64,000 nt of DNA from Enterococcus mundtii (lineage in GTDB: Bacteria > Bacillota > Bacilli > Lactobacillales > Enterococcaceae), in the NCBI RefSeq assembly GCF_003957375.1, contig NZ_CP025473.1, forward strand, positions 2,071,501 to 2,135,500, in the 5' to 3' direction. Positions within the stretch are counted from its first letter, which is position 1; each line of letters starts with the position of its first letter. A program made the translations under genes and the position numbers. Shown here in pieces: positions 29,335-38,699 of the stretch. The notes under the pieces are model-generated. The model did no database searches. It had not been told where the DNA came from and worked only from the letters and a program-made list of their open reading frames with translations.

Positions 29335-30729
29335 TCAAACAGAAAAACTACTTGTATCAGCTACTTCTTTGAACCAGTAGCCAGATTTTTTGATCGTCCG
29401 TTTGCCATTAGCTAGATCGACTGAAATAAAGCCATAGCGATTTTTATACGCATTCGTCCATGACCAGTTATCCATACACGTCCACATGTGATACCCTAAG
29501 CAGTTCGCACCTTCTTCAATGGCTTGATGCACATATTTTAAGTGTTCTTGGACAAATTCGATGCGATAATCATCATGGATCATTCCGTCAGCTTCAATAA
29601 AGCGGGCTTCATTTTCAACCCCCATACCGTTTTCTGAGATAAAACAGTCGATATTGCCGTAGTTGTCTCGAACATTGATTAAGATATCGTAAATACCTTT
29701 TTCATAAATCTCCCACCCGCGATAAGGATTCATTTTACGTCCCGGCATTTCATAGTTATCAAAGTAATCTTCGGGCATCGGGCCATTTGTTGTATCGACT
29801 GCTGTTTCTTTGGCTTTGACACGGCGTGGCTGATAATAATTGATTCCTAAAAGATCCACCGTATTATTTTTGATAATTGCTAGATCTTCTTCCTGCATGT
29901 CCGGAAGAAGATCTAGCTCGGTTACGATATCGATCAATTCTTGTGGAAATTCTCCTTTCACAGCGGGATCTAAAAATGAGCGATTGAAAAAGGCATCGGC
30001 GATTTGCGCAGCTTTCACATCGGCAGGATCGTTCTCATTTCTTGGATAACTAGGTGTTAAATTTAAGATGATTCCGATTTTACCGTCTTGTTTTGTTTCA
30101 TGATAGGCTTTGATAGCTAAAGCAGAAGATAATGCCTCGTGATAACCAACTTGAACTGCTTTTTTCATATCCGACTCTTCAGGATAATGCCAACGATATA
30201 AATAACCAGCCTCGACAGGAACGATTGGTTCATTATGCGTGAACCATTTTTTTACCTTTGTTCCAAATAATTCAAAACAAGTTTTGGCATACGTTTCATA
30301 AGCTTCGACAGTTTCACGAGCTAACCAACCACCTTTTTCTTGAAGGTACATCGGCATATCGAAATGATACAAGTTAACAAATGGCTCAATACCATGTGCA
30401 ATCAGTTCATCAAAATAACTATTGTAAAATGCGACTGCTTGGGGATTGACTGCACCTGTTTCATCTGGAATCAAGCGACTCCATTGAATAGATGTCCGAA
30501 ATGAATTATGTCCGGTTTGTTTCATCAACTGGACATCTTCTTTATATTTTGTATAGACTTGTGATGCTTTTTCCGGACCGACTTGATCAAAGAATTTTTC
30601 TGGCTCTTTGGAAAACCAATAATCGAAAATATTGTCTCCTTTATGATCTCCAGGTATCCGTCCTTCTGTTTGTGGTCCACTTGCTGCAGAGCCCCACCAA
30701 AATTTTTCTGGAAATTGATATGTTGTCAT
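29335..30729 (-). CDS. GH1 family beta-glucosidase or 6-phospho-beta-glucosidase
   Basis: 464 aa from the ATG at 30729, with GAGG upstream; the frame extends to 30834 without a site. N-terminal FPEKFWWGSAASGPQTEG, acid/base Glu in FTHNEP, nucleophile Glu in FISENGMG. Cytosolic enzyme cleaving beta-glucosides, probably phosphorylated ones. No PTS gene is adjacent. Two cre-like sites upstream suggest CcpA control. Confidence 0.9.
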   Translation of the reverse strand: MTTYQFPEKFWWGSAASGPQTEGRIPGDHKGDNIFDYWFSKEPEKFFDQVGPEKASQVYTKYKEDVQLMKQTGHNSFRTSIQWSRLIPDETGAVNPQAVAFYNSYFDELIAHGIEPFVNLYHFDMPMYLQEKGGWLARETVEAYETYAKTCFELFGTKVKKWFTHNEPIVPVEAGYLYRWHYPEESDMKKAVQVGYHEALSSALAIKAYHETKQDGKIGIILNLTPSYPRNENDPADVKAAQIADAFFNRSFLDPAVKGEFPQELIDIVTELDLLPDMQEEDLAIIKNNTVDLLGINYYQPRRVKAKETAVDTTNGPMPEDYFDNYEMPGRKMNPYRGWEIYEKGIYDILINVRDNYGNIDCFISENGMGVENEARFIEADGMIHDDYRIEFVQEHLKYVHQAIEEGANCLGYHMWTCMDNWSWTNAYKNRYGFISVDLANGKRTIKKSGYWFKEVADTSSFSV

Positions 30730-30785
30730 TTTTGCACCTCGTTGATTCTTTTCATTTAAGTTTTTTATGTCGCACATCACAATAT

Positions 30786-30799
30786 AGCAAACGTTTTCT
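30786..30799 (-). promoter_or_regulatory. cre site upstream of the GH1 gene
   Basis: AGCAAACGTTTTCT matches the cre consensus WGWAAACGNTTNCW at all but one position. A second, weaker match (GGAAAACGGTTTAT on the minus strand) lies at 30818-30831. Confidence 0.6.
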
Positions 30800-30935
30800 T
30801 CACTTACAACCATTATTATAAACCGTTTTCCCAAAAAAGACTAGACCAATTAGGGTAAATAATAAAATAGAACCCACGAGACTAAAAATATTTACTTTCC
30901 AGAAAACTTCTCATAGGACCACTCTGAAACACCAA

Positions 30936-30966
30936 TGGCTACAAAAACTTACTTTTTGTAGCCATT
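30936..30966. terminator. Hairpin upstream of the lipoprotein gene
   Basis: GGCTACAAAAA pairs with TTTTTGTAGCC around CTTAC; its purpose is unclear because no gene ends here. Confidence 0.45.
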
Positions 30967-31027
30967 TATTTCATGTTGCTGGATTCAATGGTATAATCAC
31001 TTTATCCAATCTACTGGGGGCATTATT

Positions 31028-31444
31028 TTGAAAAAAACATTGATTTACTTTACGTTGATTTTTGCCTTATTCGCTTTTTCTGGCTGTAATCAATCAAATC
31101 ACTCAACGGAAGAAACAACGAATACGACCACTTTTCAGGCGGATAAATCTGATATAGTAAATAGCACCTATACACTGAAGGTCCGAAAAAACATGGACCT
31201 TGCCAATGCAGAGATCAAATTTAAAGATGACACGATGGAATGGACACGAACATATGCTGAGTCTGAAACTGATACAGCAAGCACGACTCCAGAGAAAATC
31301 GTGTTAACCGATATCAAGATCACAACTGAAAATGAGGAGTATACGATCGTTGGTAAAAAAGACGGTTCGACTCAGACTTTTCATTTTAGAAAAATCGGTA
31401 ATTTTCGTATAGAAGATGAAGAAGGTAATATCTATACGTTATAG
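31028..31444 (+). CDS. Small lipoprotein of unknown function
   Basis: 138 aa, TTG start with GGGGG upstream and TATAAT at 30992-30997. Lipobox FSGC gives lipidated Cys19. The mature part is a Thr-rich linker plus a small beta-rich domain ending IEDEEGNIYTL. No family recognised. A C-family repeat follows directly. Confidence 0.75.
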   Translation: MKKTLIYFTLIFALFAFSGCNQSNHSTEETTNTTTFQADKSDIVNSTYTLKVRKNMDLANAEIKFKDDTMEWTRTYAESETDTASTTPEKIVLTDIKITTENEEYTIVGKKDGSTQTFHFRKIGNFRIEDEEGNIYTL

Positions 31445-31470
31445 TTTGAGTGCATAACATAAAAGCAGCA

Positions 31471-31597
31471 GTCGAAACAGAAATGTTTAATCTCGAAAAA
31501 TAAGGCGCCATCCACGAAAATTGTTCTTCTAATTTTTGTGGATGGCGCCTTATTTTTCGAAGTGATTACTTCTATTGCGACGTTTATTCAGTTTTAG
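31471..31597 (+). repeat. C-family hairpin repeat, copy C1
   Basis: Outer boxes ACAGAAATGTTTAATCTCGA and CGAAGTGATTACTTCT...GTTTATTCAGTTTTAG surround a stem in which AAAAATAAGGCGCCATCCAC pairs with its complement. It lies just after the lipoprotein gene and can act as terminator. Confidence 0.8.
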
Positions 31598-31796
31598 AAT
31601 ATGCTGTCCCACTCATGTTTCTTTTCATTAGATCGTGCATCTTTTAGCCGTTTTTCACTATGAAAGCTCAAAATGATGAGTCAATTTTTTGACACATGCT
31701 CATCGCTAAAAATTCTAAGTTTTCTTAATTAATTTTGTTTCTATCCTGTGTTTCTGCTATAGTAAAGAAGCACTTGATATACTAAGGAGAAAGATT

Positions 31797-31958
31797 ATGC
31801 AGACAGCAAATACTCAAGATTACTGTACCTGTACGACGAATCAAAATGTACACACAGAGATCAACGACCAAGGAAGAGTCAATTTTTGTGACCATTGCCA
31901 TAAAATGATCGAGGGTTCGAATCAACCTTTTGAGTTTTTTACAAGCCGAGAAAAGTAG
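31797..31958 (+). CDS. 53-aa Cys-rich zinc-ribbon-like protein
   Basis: AAGGAGA sits 6 bases before the ATG, and an extended -10 (TGC-TATAGT, 31755-31763) stands upstream. The peptide carries CTC at residues 10-12 and CDHCH at 31-35, a CxC...CxxC pattern that fits a small Zn knuckle. No homologue is recalled. It forms its own unit between two C-family repeats. Confidence 0.7.
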   Translation: MQTANTQDYCTCTTNQNVHTEINDQGRVNFCDHCHKMIEGSNQPFEFFTSREK

Positions 31959-31985
31959 AATAAAGAAACAAATAATTAAAAATAG

Positions 31986-32112
31986 AGCGCGGAACCGAAG
32001 TGTTTAGTCTCTAAAAATAAGGCAACAACTACAAAAATCATTCTTCCACTTTTTGTAGTTGTTGCCTTTTTTTGAAGAGGAAACTTTATCTCCACTGTTT
32101 ATTCGGTTCTAG
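31986..32112 (+). repeat. C-family hairpin repeat, copy C2
   Basis: Box CCGAAGTGTTTAGTCTC, stem ATAAGGCAACAACTACAAAAA with its complement, and end box GTTTATTCGGTTCTAG. The stem sequence differs from C1 but stays self-complementary. It lies between convergent genes. Confidence 0.8.
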
Positions 32113-32144
32113 TTTGAAAACAATAAGCGAATTTTGCTTTTGTC

Positions 32145-32861
32145 TTACATAGCACCTGACGAATCTAATTGCTGCCCTTTAGCATGTTGATTGTCTGTAT
32201 AGTAACTTCCAGACTGCTGTTCTTCTAATTCAGCTAATTTTGCTTGGATCTGCTCTATCACGACTTGTGCATCTTCAGGTCTTTCAACAAAATCAAAGGC
32301 ATCACCATCTATTTGGATTTTTGGACAAACATCAAAGTCTTCGTACCATTGATCATACCGTTCATTCAATGAGCGGTAATACTGATAAAGCGTTTCATCA
32401 CTATCCAATTGTTCATAGTCTCGTCCACGTTTTTTGATTCGTGCCAACATCGTATCAAGAGAGACTTTGATATGCACGAGTAAATCGGGTCTTTTTTTAG
32501 GTGCAACATCATCTAATTCATGAAGCATCGTATCTAAGAGGTTATCGTATTGTCGGACTTCAATGTCTGACACACGACCCAAATCAGCATTTAGATGAAA
32601 CAATAAACTGTCTTCATAAATCGAACGATCCAATACGTTATCATCATGGTTCAGTGCATTTTTCATCGCTAAAAATCGTTTATTCAAAAAGAAGATCTGT
32701 AATAAAAACGCATATTGCTCTGGATTCGAGTAAAACAAAGGTAGTACCTCATTGTCCTCTACATTTTCATAAAATGGTGTTGAATCAATCTTTTTGGCAA
32801 GCATATCGGTCAAACTACTCTTTCCTGCGCCAATTGTTCCTGAAATCAATATCACTGACAT
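32145..32861 (-). CDS. Deoxynucleoside kinase (dGK/dAK family)
   Basis: 238 aa. P-loop SGTIGAGKSS at 7-16, DRS motif at 78-80, and a LID region with RIKKRGRDYE. It phosphorylates deoxyadenosine or deoxyguanosine for salvage. The Gln-rich tail after residue 215 is longer than usual. It is the last gene of a three-gene salvage cluster with the deoxyribosyltransferase and LOG genes. Confidence 0.9.
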   Translation of the reverse strand: MSVILISGTIGAGKSSLTDMLAKKIDSTPFYENVEDNEVLPLFYSNPEQYAFLLQIFFLNKRFLAMKNALNHDDNVLDRSIYEDSLLFHLNADLGRVSDIEVRQYDNLLDTMLHELDDVAPKKRPDLLVHIKVSLDTMLARIKKRGRDYEQLDSDETLYQYYRSLNERYDQWYEDFDVCPKIQIDGDAFDFVERPEDAQVVIEQIQAKLAELEEQQSGSYYTDNQHAKGQQLDSSGAM

Positions 32862-32877
32862 CTAATCCCTTCTCATT

Positions 32878-33318
32878 CTATAAATATTCGCCTTTATAAG
32901 TACTTTTGGGTAACATCTTAAAATCATATACTTGGATTGCTTCGAACGTTTTTACATATGAATGTAAACTTTGAGTGATCATCAAATTAGTTGGTACCGT
33001 TTCTTCTTGAAAAATGATGATCGGTTTGTCCATCACTGTGGCGACACCTAATTCATAGGCAGTGCCAGGATCGATCGTCTGATGTTCAAAGTCTAGGATT
33101 GCTACAACTTGCTCTGCCGAGGCAAGTTCTTTCATGTCTCTCTCGTAGACTTCTTGCGCCCATCCGCCACTAAACATCTCATAATTACTGTGTTGATGGT
33201 GTCTTGGTGAGTAGAAACTATCCACCGTTGGATTGGCAGTCAATGCCGTTTCAACCTGAGCAATCCGCTCGATTTGTTCATCTGAAAAGAATGGTCCTGC
33301 TAAATAAATATAACTCAT
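32878..33318 (-). CDS. Nucleoside 2-deoxyribosyltransferase
   Basis: 146 aa. IYLAGPFFSDEQ at the N-terminus and DPGTAYELGVA, whose Glu is the predicted nucleophile. It exchanges bases between 2'-deoxynucleosides. The start overlaps the stop of the LOG gene as TAATG, so translation is coupled. Confidence 0.9.
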   Translation of the reverse strand: MSYIYLAGPFFSDEQIERIAQVETALTANPTVDSFYSPRHHQHSNYEMFSGGWAQEVYERDMKELASAEQVVAILDFEHQTIDPGTAYELGVATVMDKPIIIFQEETVPTNLMITQSLHSYVKTFEAIQVYDFKMLPKSTYKGEYL

Positions 33319-33893
33319 TATTTAATCTCCTGCATCATTGATTTCGTTTGTTTTTCTGTTGCACATAATTGATTGATCAGCTCAAAAGGATCATTTGAAA
33401 AATAAAGATGGTTGAGCCATTTCTCAGCCATAAATCCTTCTCTCGCGAAATTCCCAATCAATTCTTTCAATCCTGAATAATACCCATGAACATCAAGGAT
33501 ACCAATAGGTTTTTCTGGTATCAGGCCGATCGCCATCCAGGAGAGTAGTTGCGAAAATTCTTCGAGTGTACCTAGTCCTCCAGGAAAGACCAGCACTGCT
33601 TCTCCTTTTTCGAATAGTAGTTCCTTACGTTTATCGATCGTTTCCGTTGGTATAAACGTGGTAACATCTGTTTTTGGTAATTCTGCAGAAAACAGCCCGA
33701 CTGGATAGATCCCTGTTACTTGTCCGCCATTTTGTAAGATCGTGCGACTAAAAACACCCATGATACCTGAATCTGATCCACCATAAACCAATTCAATTTG
33801 TTTTTCTGCCATATATTTTCCAATCGTTTCAGCTAACAGAATATACTTCTGATCTTGCCCAGAACGTGAACCGCAAAAAATAGTCAACTTCAA
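33318..33893 (-). CDS. LOG-family nucleotide 5'-monophosphate phosphoribohydrolase
   Basis: About 191 aa. IFCGSRSG near the N-terminus and the family motif VFPGGLGTLEEF. The start is uncertain: a TTG at 33893 with AAGGA upstream, or a GTG at 33902 too close to that site. LOG proteins split nucleoside monophosphates into base and ribose 5-phosphate, which fits a base-salvage cluster. Confidence 0.85.
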   Translation of the reverse strand: MKLTIFCGSRSGQDQKYILLAETIGKYMAEKQIELVYGGSDSGIMGVFSRTILQNGGQVTGIYPVGLFSAELPKTDVTTFIPTETIDKRKELLFEKGEAVLVFPGGLGTLEEFSQLLSWMAIGLIPEKPIGILDVHGYYSGLKELIGNFAREGFMAEKWLNHLYFSNDPFELINQLCATEKQTKSMMQEIK

Positions 33894-34391
33894 AAAAAAC
33901 ACATCCTTACTAATCGATCTACCTTTATTCTACTCTTGTTTTTTTAAAATAAAAGACTAGATTTAGTTATATTTTAGTGTTATACAAAACAAAAAACACT
34001 ATATATAGTGTTTTGTCTTCGGGTAACATTTCAATGAATTATGTTTTAATACTATTTTTTAAATAACTAAAAACTAAAAAAAGTATGGTCTTACTTTGTG
34101 ATATTCTCTTTCTTTCGACTTTCTTACGAATAACATTTGACTTCTGTTGAAGAAAGAAATCCATTTTATTTCTTTTGTTATTTTTATTTATATCGATCAA
34201 CAAATTCTCAACGGCTGATCCGATAGAAGATAGAAAACAGTCAAACGATCCATGAGGTCAAAACGCATGACTTGCCTTGATCATTGATAAGGAAGCATAA
34301 AAAAAAGCAATAAACGATGTTGTGGATCATTACTTGTTCTTTCAGACTTATAGTTTGATCAATCGTCCTTGGGTATACGTGTTGGACAAAA

Positions 34392-34423
34392 AAAGAAGAG
34401 GGAACGATTGTCCCTCCTCTTTT
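34392..34423 (-). terminator. Terminator after the glucosaminate/KDG operon
   Basis: AAGAGGGA pairs with TCCCTCCTCTT; on the minus strand TTCTTTTTTT follows. Confidence 0.6.
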
Positions 34424-34569
34424 GGCACAGTAAATAAAAGCCCATACATTTTATTCATTTAATCGACAAAAAAGCTAGCAATCTCCTTTAAGATTCGATA
34501 CAATGAACTCGGTCGATGGTTTCCATTGACTATGGCAAACTTGATTGGTCAATGCGTTGACTACTCAAG

Positions 34570-34616
34570 CCCTCAATTTTTAGCTGCCACTAAAAATTGG
34601 GGGGCCTTTTTTATTT
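34570..34616 (+). terminator. Plus-strand terminator without an assigned gene
   Basis: CCCTCAATTTTTAG (34570-34583) pairs with CTAAAAATTGGGGG (34590-34603), followed by a T-run. A TACAAT box at 34499-34504 could start a short RNA ending here. Confidence 0.6.
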
Positions 34617-34728
34617 GACTGTTTCTATCTGCCATTTATGATACTGATTCCTAGATTGAGAGTCAAGCAAATCTGAAAAGCTACAAAAAACTGTACCATT
34701 TTTGCCCCAGTTTTTTGTATAACTTTAG

Positions 34729-35742
34729 TTATCGGTTTAAATCTATCAATGGATGCGTCAATAATTGGTCCACTTGCTTTCTAGTCGTGAGTGGCACATC
34801 CCCTTGTATCGTGTGGGCTAAGCGTGAATTACCTAATGCAAATTGAACGGTTCGATCCAATGACCAATCCTCACTATAGCCTAATAAAATCCCCGCAGCA
34901 AAGGCATCACCTGCTCCAATACGATCTAAACTATCCAGTGGATACGCTTCTGTTTCGATCCATTCTGTCGAAGACATCAGATAGCCACTTAGTTGTTTCT
35001 TTTCACTGGTTGCTTGCCGTGTCGTACCAGCAAACCAATCGATTTGATAATCACTTAAAAATTCTTGGAACGAGCGAATCTTGGCAGAACGACTGGAAAG
35101 GTCGATCGGCCTCTCTAATAATTCAGACAAATCACGAACAGAACCAAAGATGATCGTGCAATAGGGCAGTATTTCTTGATAACGTTCTTTCATCACTCTT
35201 TTTTTATCTGGCTCTTGGTTTAGACTCGGACGAAAATTAAAATCAAAACAAACTTTTTTTCCTTTTCTATGCGCTGTTTTTGCTACAGCAAGCGCCACTT
35301 CCGCGGAATGCTCATTTAAACTCAAACTGATGCCACAGATGTGGACTAAATCAACTGTTTCGATAAAGTCCTCGATGGTATAATCAGCCACTGTCGCTAA
35401 ACCAAAAGAACTATTTTTACGATTTTGATAGGTAATTTCTGTTGGTCTGATTCCATAGCCCATCTCAGCAAAATAAGTACCGATATGTCGTTCTTTTTGA
35501 ATGACATAGGAGGTATTGATACCTAAACTCTTCAAATTAGCTAACGCTGCATCCCCCAAACGATTGGCTGGTAGTGCCGTCAACAAGTAACTTTCTACTC
35601 CAAAATGTGCTAGATTACCAACTAGATTCACACCTGTTCCAGTATATGCCATACGCAAAGTGTGCGTTTGTTCCAACATCAGATATTCAGGGGGTGTCAG
35701 CCTCAACATCACTTCACCAAATGCACCGATTTTCATGGTCAC
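34729..35742 (-). CDS. kdgK: 2-dehydro-3-deoxygluconate kinase (PfkB family)
   Basis: 337 aa. N-terminal GAFGEVMLRLTPP, and the catalytic motif DRIGAGDAFAAG. PfkB kinases with this start act on KDG. It would convert 2-keto-3-deoxygluconate to KDPG for the aldolase encoded just upstream. It overlaps dgaF by 4 bases and is the last gene of the operon. Confidence 0.85.
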   Translation of the reverse strand: MTMKIGAFGEVMLRLTPPEYLMLEQTHTLRMAYTGTGVNLVGNLAHFGVESYLLTALPANRLGDAALANLKSLGINTSYVIQKERHIGTYFAEMGYGIRPTEITYQNRKNSSFGLATVADYTIEDFIETVDLVHICGISLSLNEHSAEVALAVAKTAHRKGKKVCFDFNFRPSLNQEPDKKRVMKERYQEILPYCTIIFGSVRDLSELLERPIDLSSRSAKIRSFQEFLSDYQIDWFAGTTRQATSEKKQLSGYLMSSTEWIETEAYPLDSLDRIGAGDAFAAGILLGYSEDWSLDRTVQFALGNSRLAHTIQGDVPLTTRKQVDQLLTHPLIDLNR

Positions 35743-36491
35743 TCACCTGTTCTCACTAATTTTTTCATCATATCCAACAACTGACGGACTTCCTCTGGTC
35801 GAGTATCACCTGTCTCTGGATCAATGATCGAACTATAGACGTGAGGGATAATTTTTTTGACTCCTGCATCTAATGCGATCTGAACGATTTCTTCAAAATT
35901 CGTCAAATCGATTCCACCCGTTGGCTCTAAATAAAAATCAAACGCTGCACAAGCTGCTGCAACAGCTTCATATTCTTTCTTATGCGCTAATCCCTTCATT
36001 GGAAAATATTTGATCGAGCTTCCACCCATATCCTGTAACAAACGAATGGCTGTTTCGATCGGTACCATCGCAGCAGGGCCTTGGCTACTTAAAGGACCAG
36101 TGGCAAGATTGACGTATCCTTCTTTTCCAGTTGGAGAAACTAAACCATTGACGATCGTGTCTGACTGTCCTAAGACCGCACGAGAAGCGCCAACACCTGT
36201 GAAAACTTGGTTGACATGTTGGGGTTGTAATACTTTCGCCAAGCGAGTCACCATCTGGCTTTGCTTTGGATCGCCGGCACCTAAGCCGATCGATAAGGCA
36301 TTATTTGTTGCTTCTTGGTATTTTTTCATGTCTGTGATAGCTGCATCATCACTTGGATAATTTTTAGACAAAACACCTAGTAAGATATGCCCTTCGGCTT
36401 CTTCATAACATTTTTTTGCATTTTCGACAGAATTGGCTAGCACATTCAAACAGATTCTATCTTCAAGATAATTTGGGGTCAATGACATCAT
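35739..36491 (-). CDS. dgaF: KDGP aldolase, DgaF family
   Basis: 250 aa. Matches the DgaF/EF_0839 type: VLANSVENAKKCYEEAEGH, then GLGAGDP, SSIKYFPMKG with the probable Schiff-base Lys, and YLEPTGGID. It splits 2-keto-3-deoxy-6-phosphogluconate into pyruvate and glyceraldehyde 3-phosphate. Two bases separate it from dgaE. Confidence 0.88.
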   Translation of the reverse strand: MMSLTPNYLEDRICLNVLANSVENAKKCYEEAEGHILLGVLSKNYPSDDAAITDMKKYQEATNNALSIGLGAGDPKQSQMVTRLAKVLQPQHVNQVFTGVGASRAVLGQSDTIVNGLVSPTGKEGYVNLATGPLSSQGPAAMVPIETAIRLLQDMGGSSIKYFPMKGLAHKKEYEAVAAACAAFDFYLEPTGGIDLTNFEEIVQIALDAGVKKIIPHVYSSIIDPETGDTRPEEVRQLLDMMKKLVRTGE

Positions 36492-36493
36492 GA

Positions 36494-37594
36494 TTACTCC
36501 TTTGGTTGTAAGATTTCATTTAAACGTTGGATGATTTGTTCCATCTCTTTTTGCGTCACTGAGCGAATATCGAACTCAATGATCCCATTGTTCGCTTGGT
36601 ACTCTCTGGTATAAATGACTGGGGCTTTTGCTTTTAGCTGCTCGATGATCGTCCTGGCAGAGCCTGTAACGACTTGGATACTGGCACGATAGATTTCTCG
36701 CCCAGCAGGATCTTGGACGACTTTAGCCCTGATACCTGGCAACTTTTCAAGTGCTTCGACAAATGGCTGAACTCTTTTTTTCATCGATTCACCTGATTCG
36801 CTACCATGTATCAAATAATCGTCGACTGCTTGGACAAATCCTAAAACATTTTCTTTGCCGATCTTCATCGATCGACCAATGCCTTGTGATTGCAGACGAA
36901 CCCAAGAAACGAACGGATCTTTACCAATCACCATCCCTGCACTTGGACCTTCAATCGCTTTGGCACCTGAATAGATCACTAGATCAGCGCCTAATGCGGT
37001 ATATTTAAGTAAGTCTTCTTCGGCTGCTGCATCAACGATCAAAGGCAGTTCGTAGTGATTAGCCACTGTTACCGCTTCTGCCACCTCCAACATACTTTTC
37101 TGTACGGTATGATGACTTTTGATGTACAAAATACCTGCTGTTTGCTCGGTGATCATCGCCTCGATGTGGTTGGGTGTACATTGGTTGGCATACCCTGCCT
37201 CAATGACATGCCCTCCTCCTTGTTGGATCATTAATTCCACTGGCACACCATAATCGACATTATGACCTTTAGGTAAAATGATTTCTCTGCGTTTGATTGT
37301 TTCGTCATAAGGGTGATGCACATGGTACATCGATCCTTGACCGATCACCGCAGCAACGGATTGAGCGATTCCAGCAGATGCGGAAGAAACGATTTGAACA
37401 TCGTCTACTTCTAATTGTTTTGCCAAGTATGCACCGGTTTTCTTCATCAATTCAGCCATTTCAAAAAAATGTTCGCCCCCAAAACGCTGGGCTTCTAACA
37501 CCGATTCGCTCACGGTGGACACGCCTAAGACCGTCATTCGACCAGAAGCATTGATCACTTCATTCAAGCCAAATTTCTCATGATTCACAGTCAT
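36494..37594 (-). CDS. dgaE: D-glucosaminate(-6-phosphate) ammonia-lyase, DgaE family
   Basis: 366 aa from the ATG at 37594, which has GGGGGTG upstream; a TTG at 37609 is less likely. PLP-dependent SelA-like fold: VINASGRMTVLG at the start, IVDAAAEEDL, then YSGAKAIEGPSAG with the PLP Lys. DgaE removes ammonia and water from glucosaminate-6-phosphate, giving the KDG(P) used by DgaF. Its start overlaps the end of the deacetylase gene. Confidence 0.87.
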   Translation of the reverse strand: MTVNHEKFGLNEVINASGRMTVLGVSTVSESVLEAQRFGGEHFFEMAELMKKTGAYLAKQLEVDDVQIVSSASAGIAQSVAAVIGQGSMYHVHHPYDETIKRREIILPKGHNVDYGVPVELMIQQGGGHVIEAGYANQCTPNHIEAMITEQTAGILYIKSHHTVQKSMLEVAEAVTVANHYELPLIVDAAAEEDLLKYTALGADLVIYSGAKAIEGPSAGMVIGKDPFVSWVRLQSQGIGRSMKIGKENVLGFVQAVDDYLIHGSESGESMKKRVQPFVEALEKLPGIRAKVVQDPAGREIYRASIQVVTGSARTIIEQLKAKAPVIYTREYQANNGIIEFDIRSVTQKEMEQIIQRLNEILQPKE

Positions 37595-38690
37595 AACTGA
37601 CACCCCCAATAATAACGCTTACAGGAATAATTTGCTGTGTGGTCGTTCGTATATTGCCATTCGAGTCCGTCAATTGTTTTTCTTGATCGAGAAACTTATA
37701 AATCGTAAAGTCTGCATCAAAGCCTTCTTTGATATTGCCTTTTGTCGCTAGGTTGAACTGTCTCGCTGGTGCGCTGGTCACTTTTTCAAGAATTTCTTGC
37801 CAAGAATAACCGATAACGTAGAGTTTCTCCATCGTCGTTGCTAAATCATATACCGGACCATTTTTACGATTTCTGATATAGATATCTGTGCTGATCGAAT
37901 CGGTTTTGATTCCCGCATGGAGCGCAGTTTCTGCCACGTCAAAGTTGAAACTATCAGTCCCATGACCGATGTCGAACACCACACCATCAGCAATGGCTTG
38001 TTTGACGAAGGATTTGATTTCATTGGTCACTGGATCAATGATGCCATTAGGCTTTCCATTGAAACAATGGGTCATCACATCATTCTTTCCCATCTGCGCT
38101 AAAATTTCATCTAAACGTGGAGGCGCAGAACCGATATGGACCATTAGTGGTAATCCAGCATTTTGCTTTTGGATTTCTTTTGCTAACTTTAAAGGCGTAA
38201 TCCCATTTTTACCCACGACTGTTTTACTCATCCGAGCTTTTAACCCTACAATAAAATCAGGCAATTCTGTTAGTTTTTGATGAACCAGATCCGTTTGGAT
38301 TTTTGATAAATCTGCCAACTCATCTTGTTCCACAATCCCCCATTTTGAAATATTCAATAAAGCAAAAACATTTGTCTTTGCTTGCTTTGCATGTTCATAA
38401 AATGTGTGGATATTTTCCGCACCTGTCGTTCCAGCATCAATGACCGTTGTTACCCCTTTATCTACACCAATTTCATCGGGATAGTCGTAATATAATGTCA
38501 TTTCTTCAAAACAATGGACATGATCATCGATCCACCCTGCGGAGAGATACTGTTCATCTGAAAGTACCAGTTCTTGTTTCCCAGATTCTTCGATGTGCTT
38601 ACTGATCAAGACAATCTTACCGTTCTTCACAGCGATATCAACAGGTTCTTTGCCTAACTCCTGACCTTTTCTTATAATTAAATCAAACAT
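37578..38690 (-). CDS. Amidohydrolase/deacetylase, EF_0837 family
   Basis: 370 aa. Metal site motifs SAGWIDDHVHCF, a candidate bridging Lys in IVGLKARMSK, HIGSAPP, and DIGHGTDSF. These fit the amidohydrolase superfamily of N-acetyl sugar deacetylases and dihydroorotase-like enzymes. From the context with DgaE I infer that it removes an acetyl group to give glucosaminate. Confidence 0.85.
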   Translation of the reverse strand: MFDLIIRKGQELGKEPVDIAVKNGKIVLISKHIEESGKQELVLSDEQYLSAGWIDDHVHCFEEMTLYYDYPDEIGVDKGVTTVIDAGTTGAENIHTFYEHAKQAKTNVFALLNISKWGIVEQDELADLSKIQTDLVHQKLTELPDFIVGLKARMSKTVVGKNGITPLKLAKEIQKQNAGLPLMVHIGSAPPRLDEILAQMGKNDVMTHCFNGKPNGIIDPVTNEIKSFVKQAIADGVVFDIGHGTDSFNFDVAETALHAGIKTDSISTDIYIRNRKNGPVYDLATTMEKLYVIGYSWQEILEKVTSAPARQFNLATKGNIKEGFDADFTIYKFLDQEKQLTDSNGNIRTTTQQIIPVSVIIGGVSYDCES

Positions 38691-38699
38691 GACAAACGC

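Larger units (their letters stand above)
33894..34728. other. Non-coding interval with several hairpins
   Basis: About 830 bases without a convincing gene. It has a 22-base perfect palindrome AAAACACTATATATAGTGTTTT (arms at 33992-34013), a hairpin at 34392-34423 with a T-run on the minus strand (terminator for the KDG operon), and a hairpin at 34570-34616 with a T-run on the plus strand. The latter has no known plus-strand gene to terminate. Confidence 0.55.
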
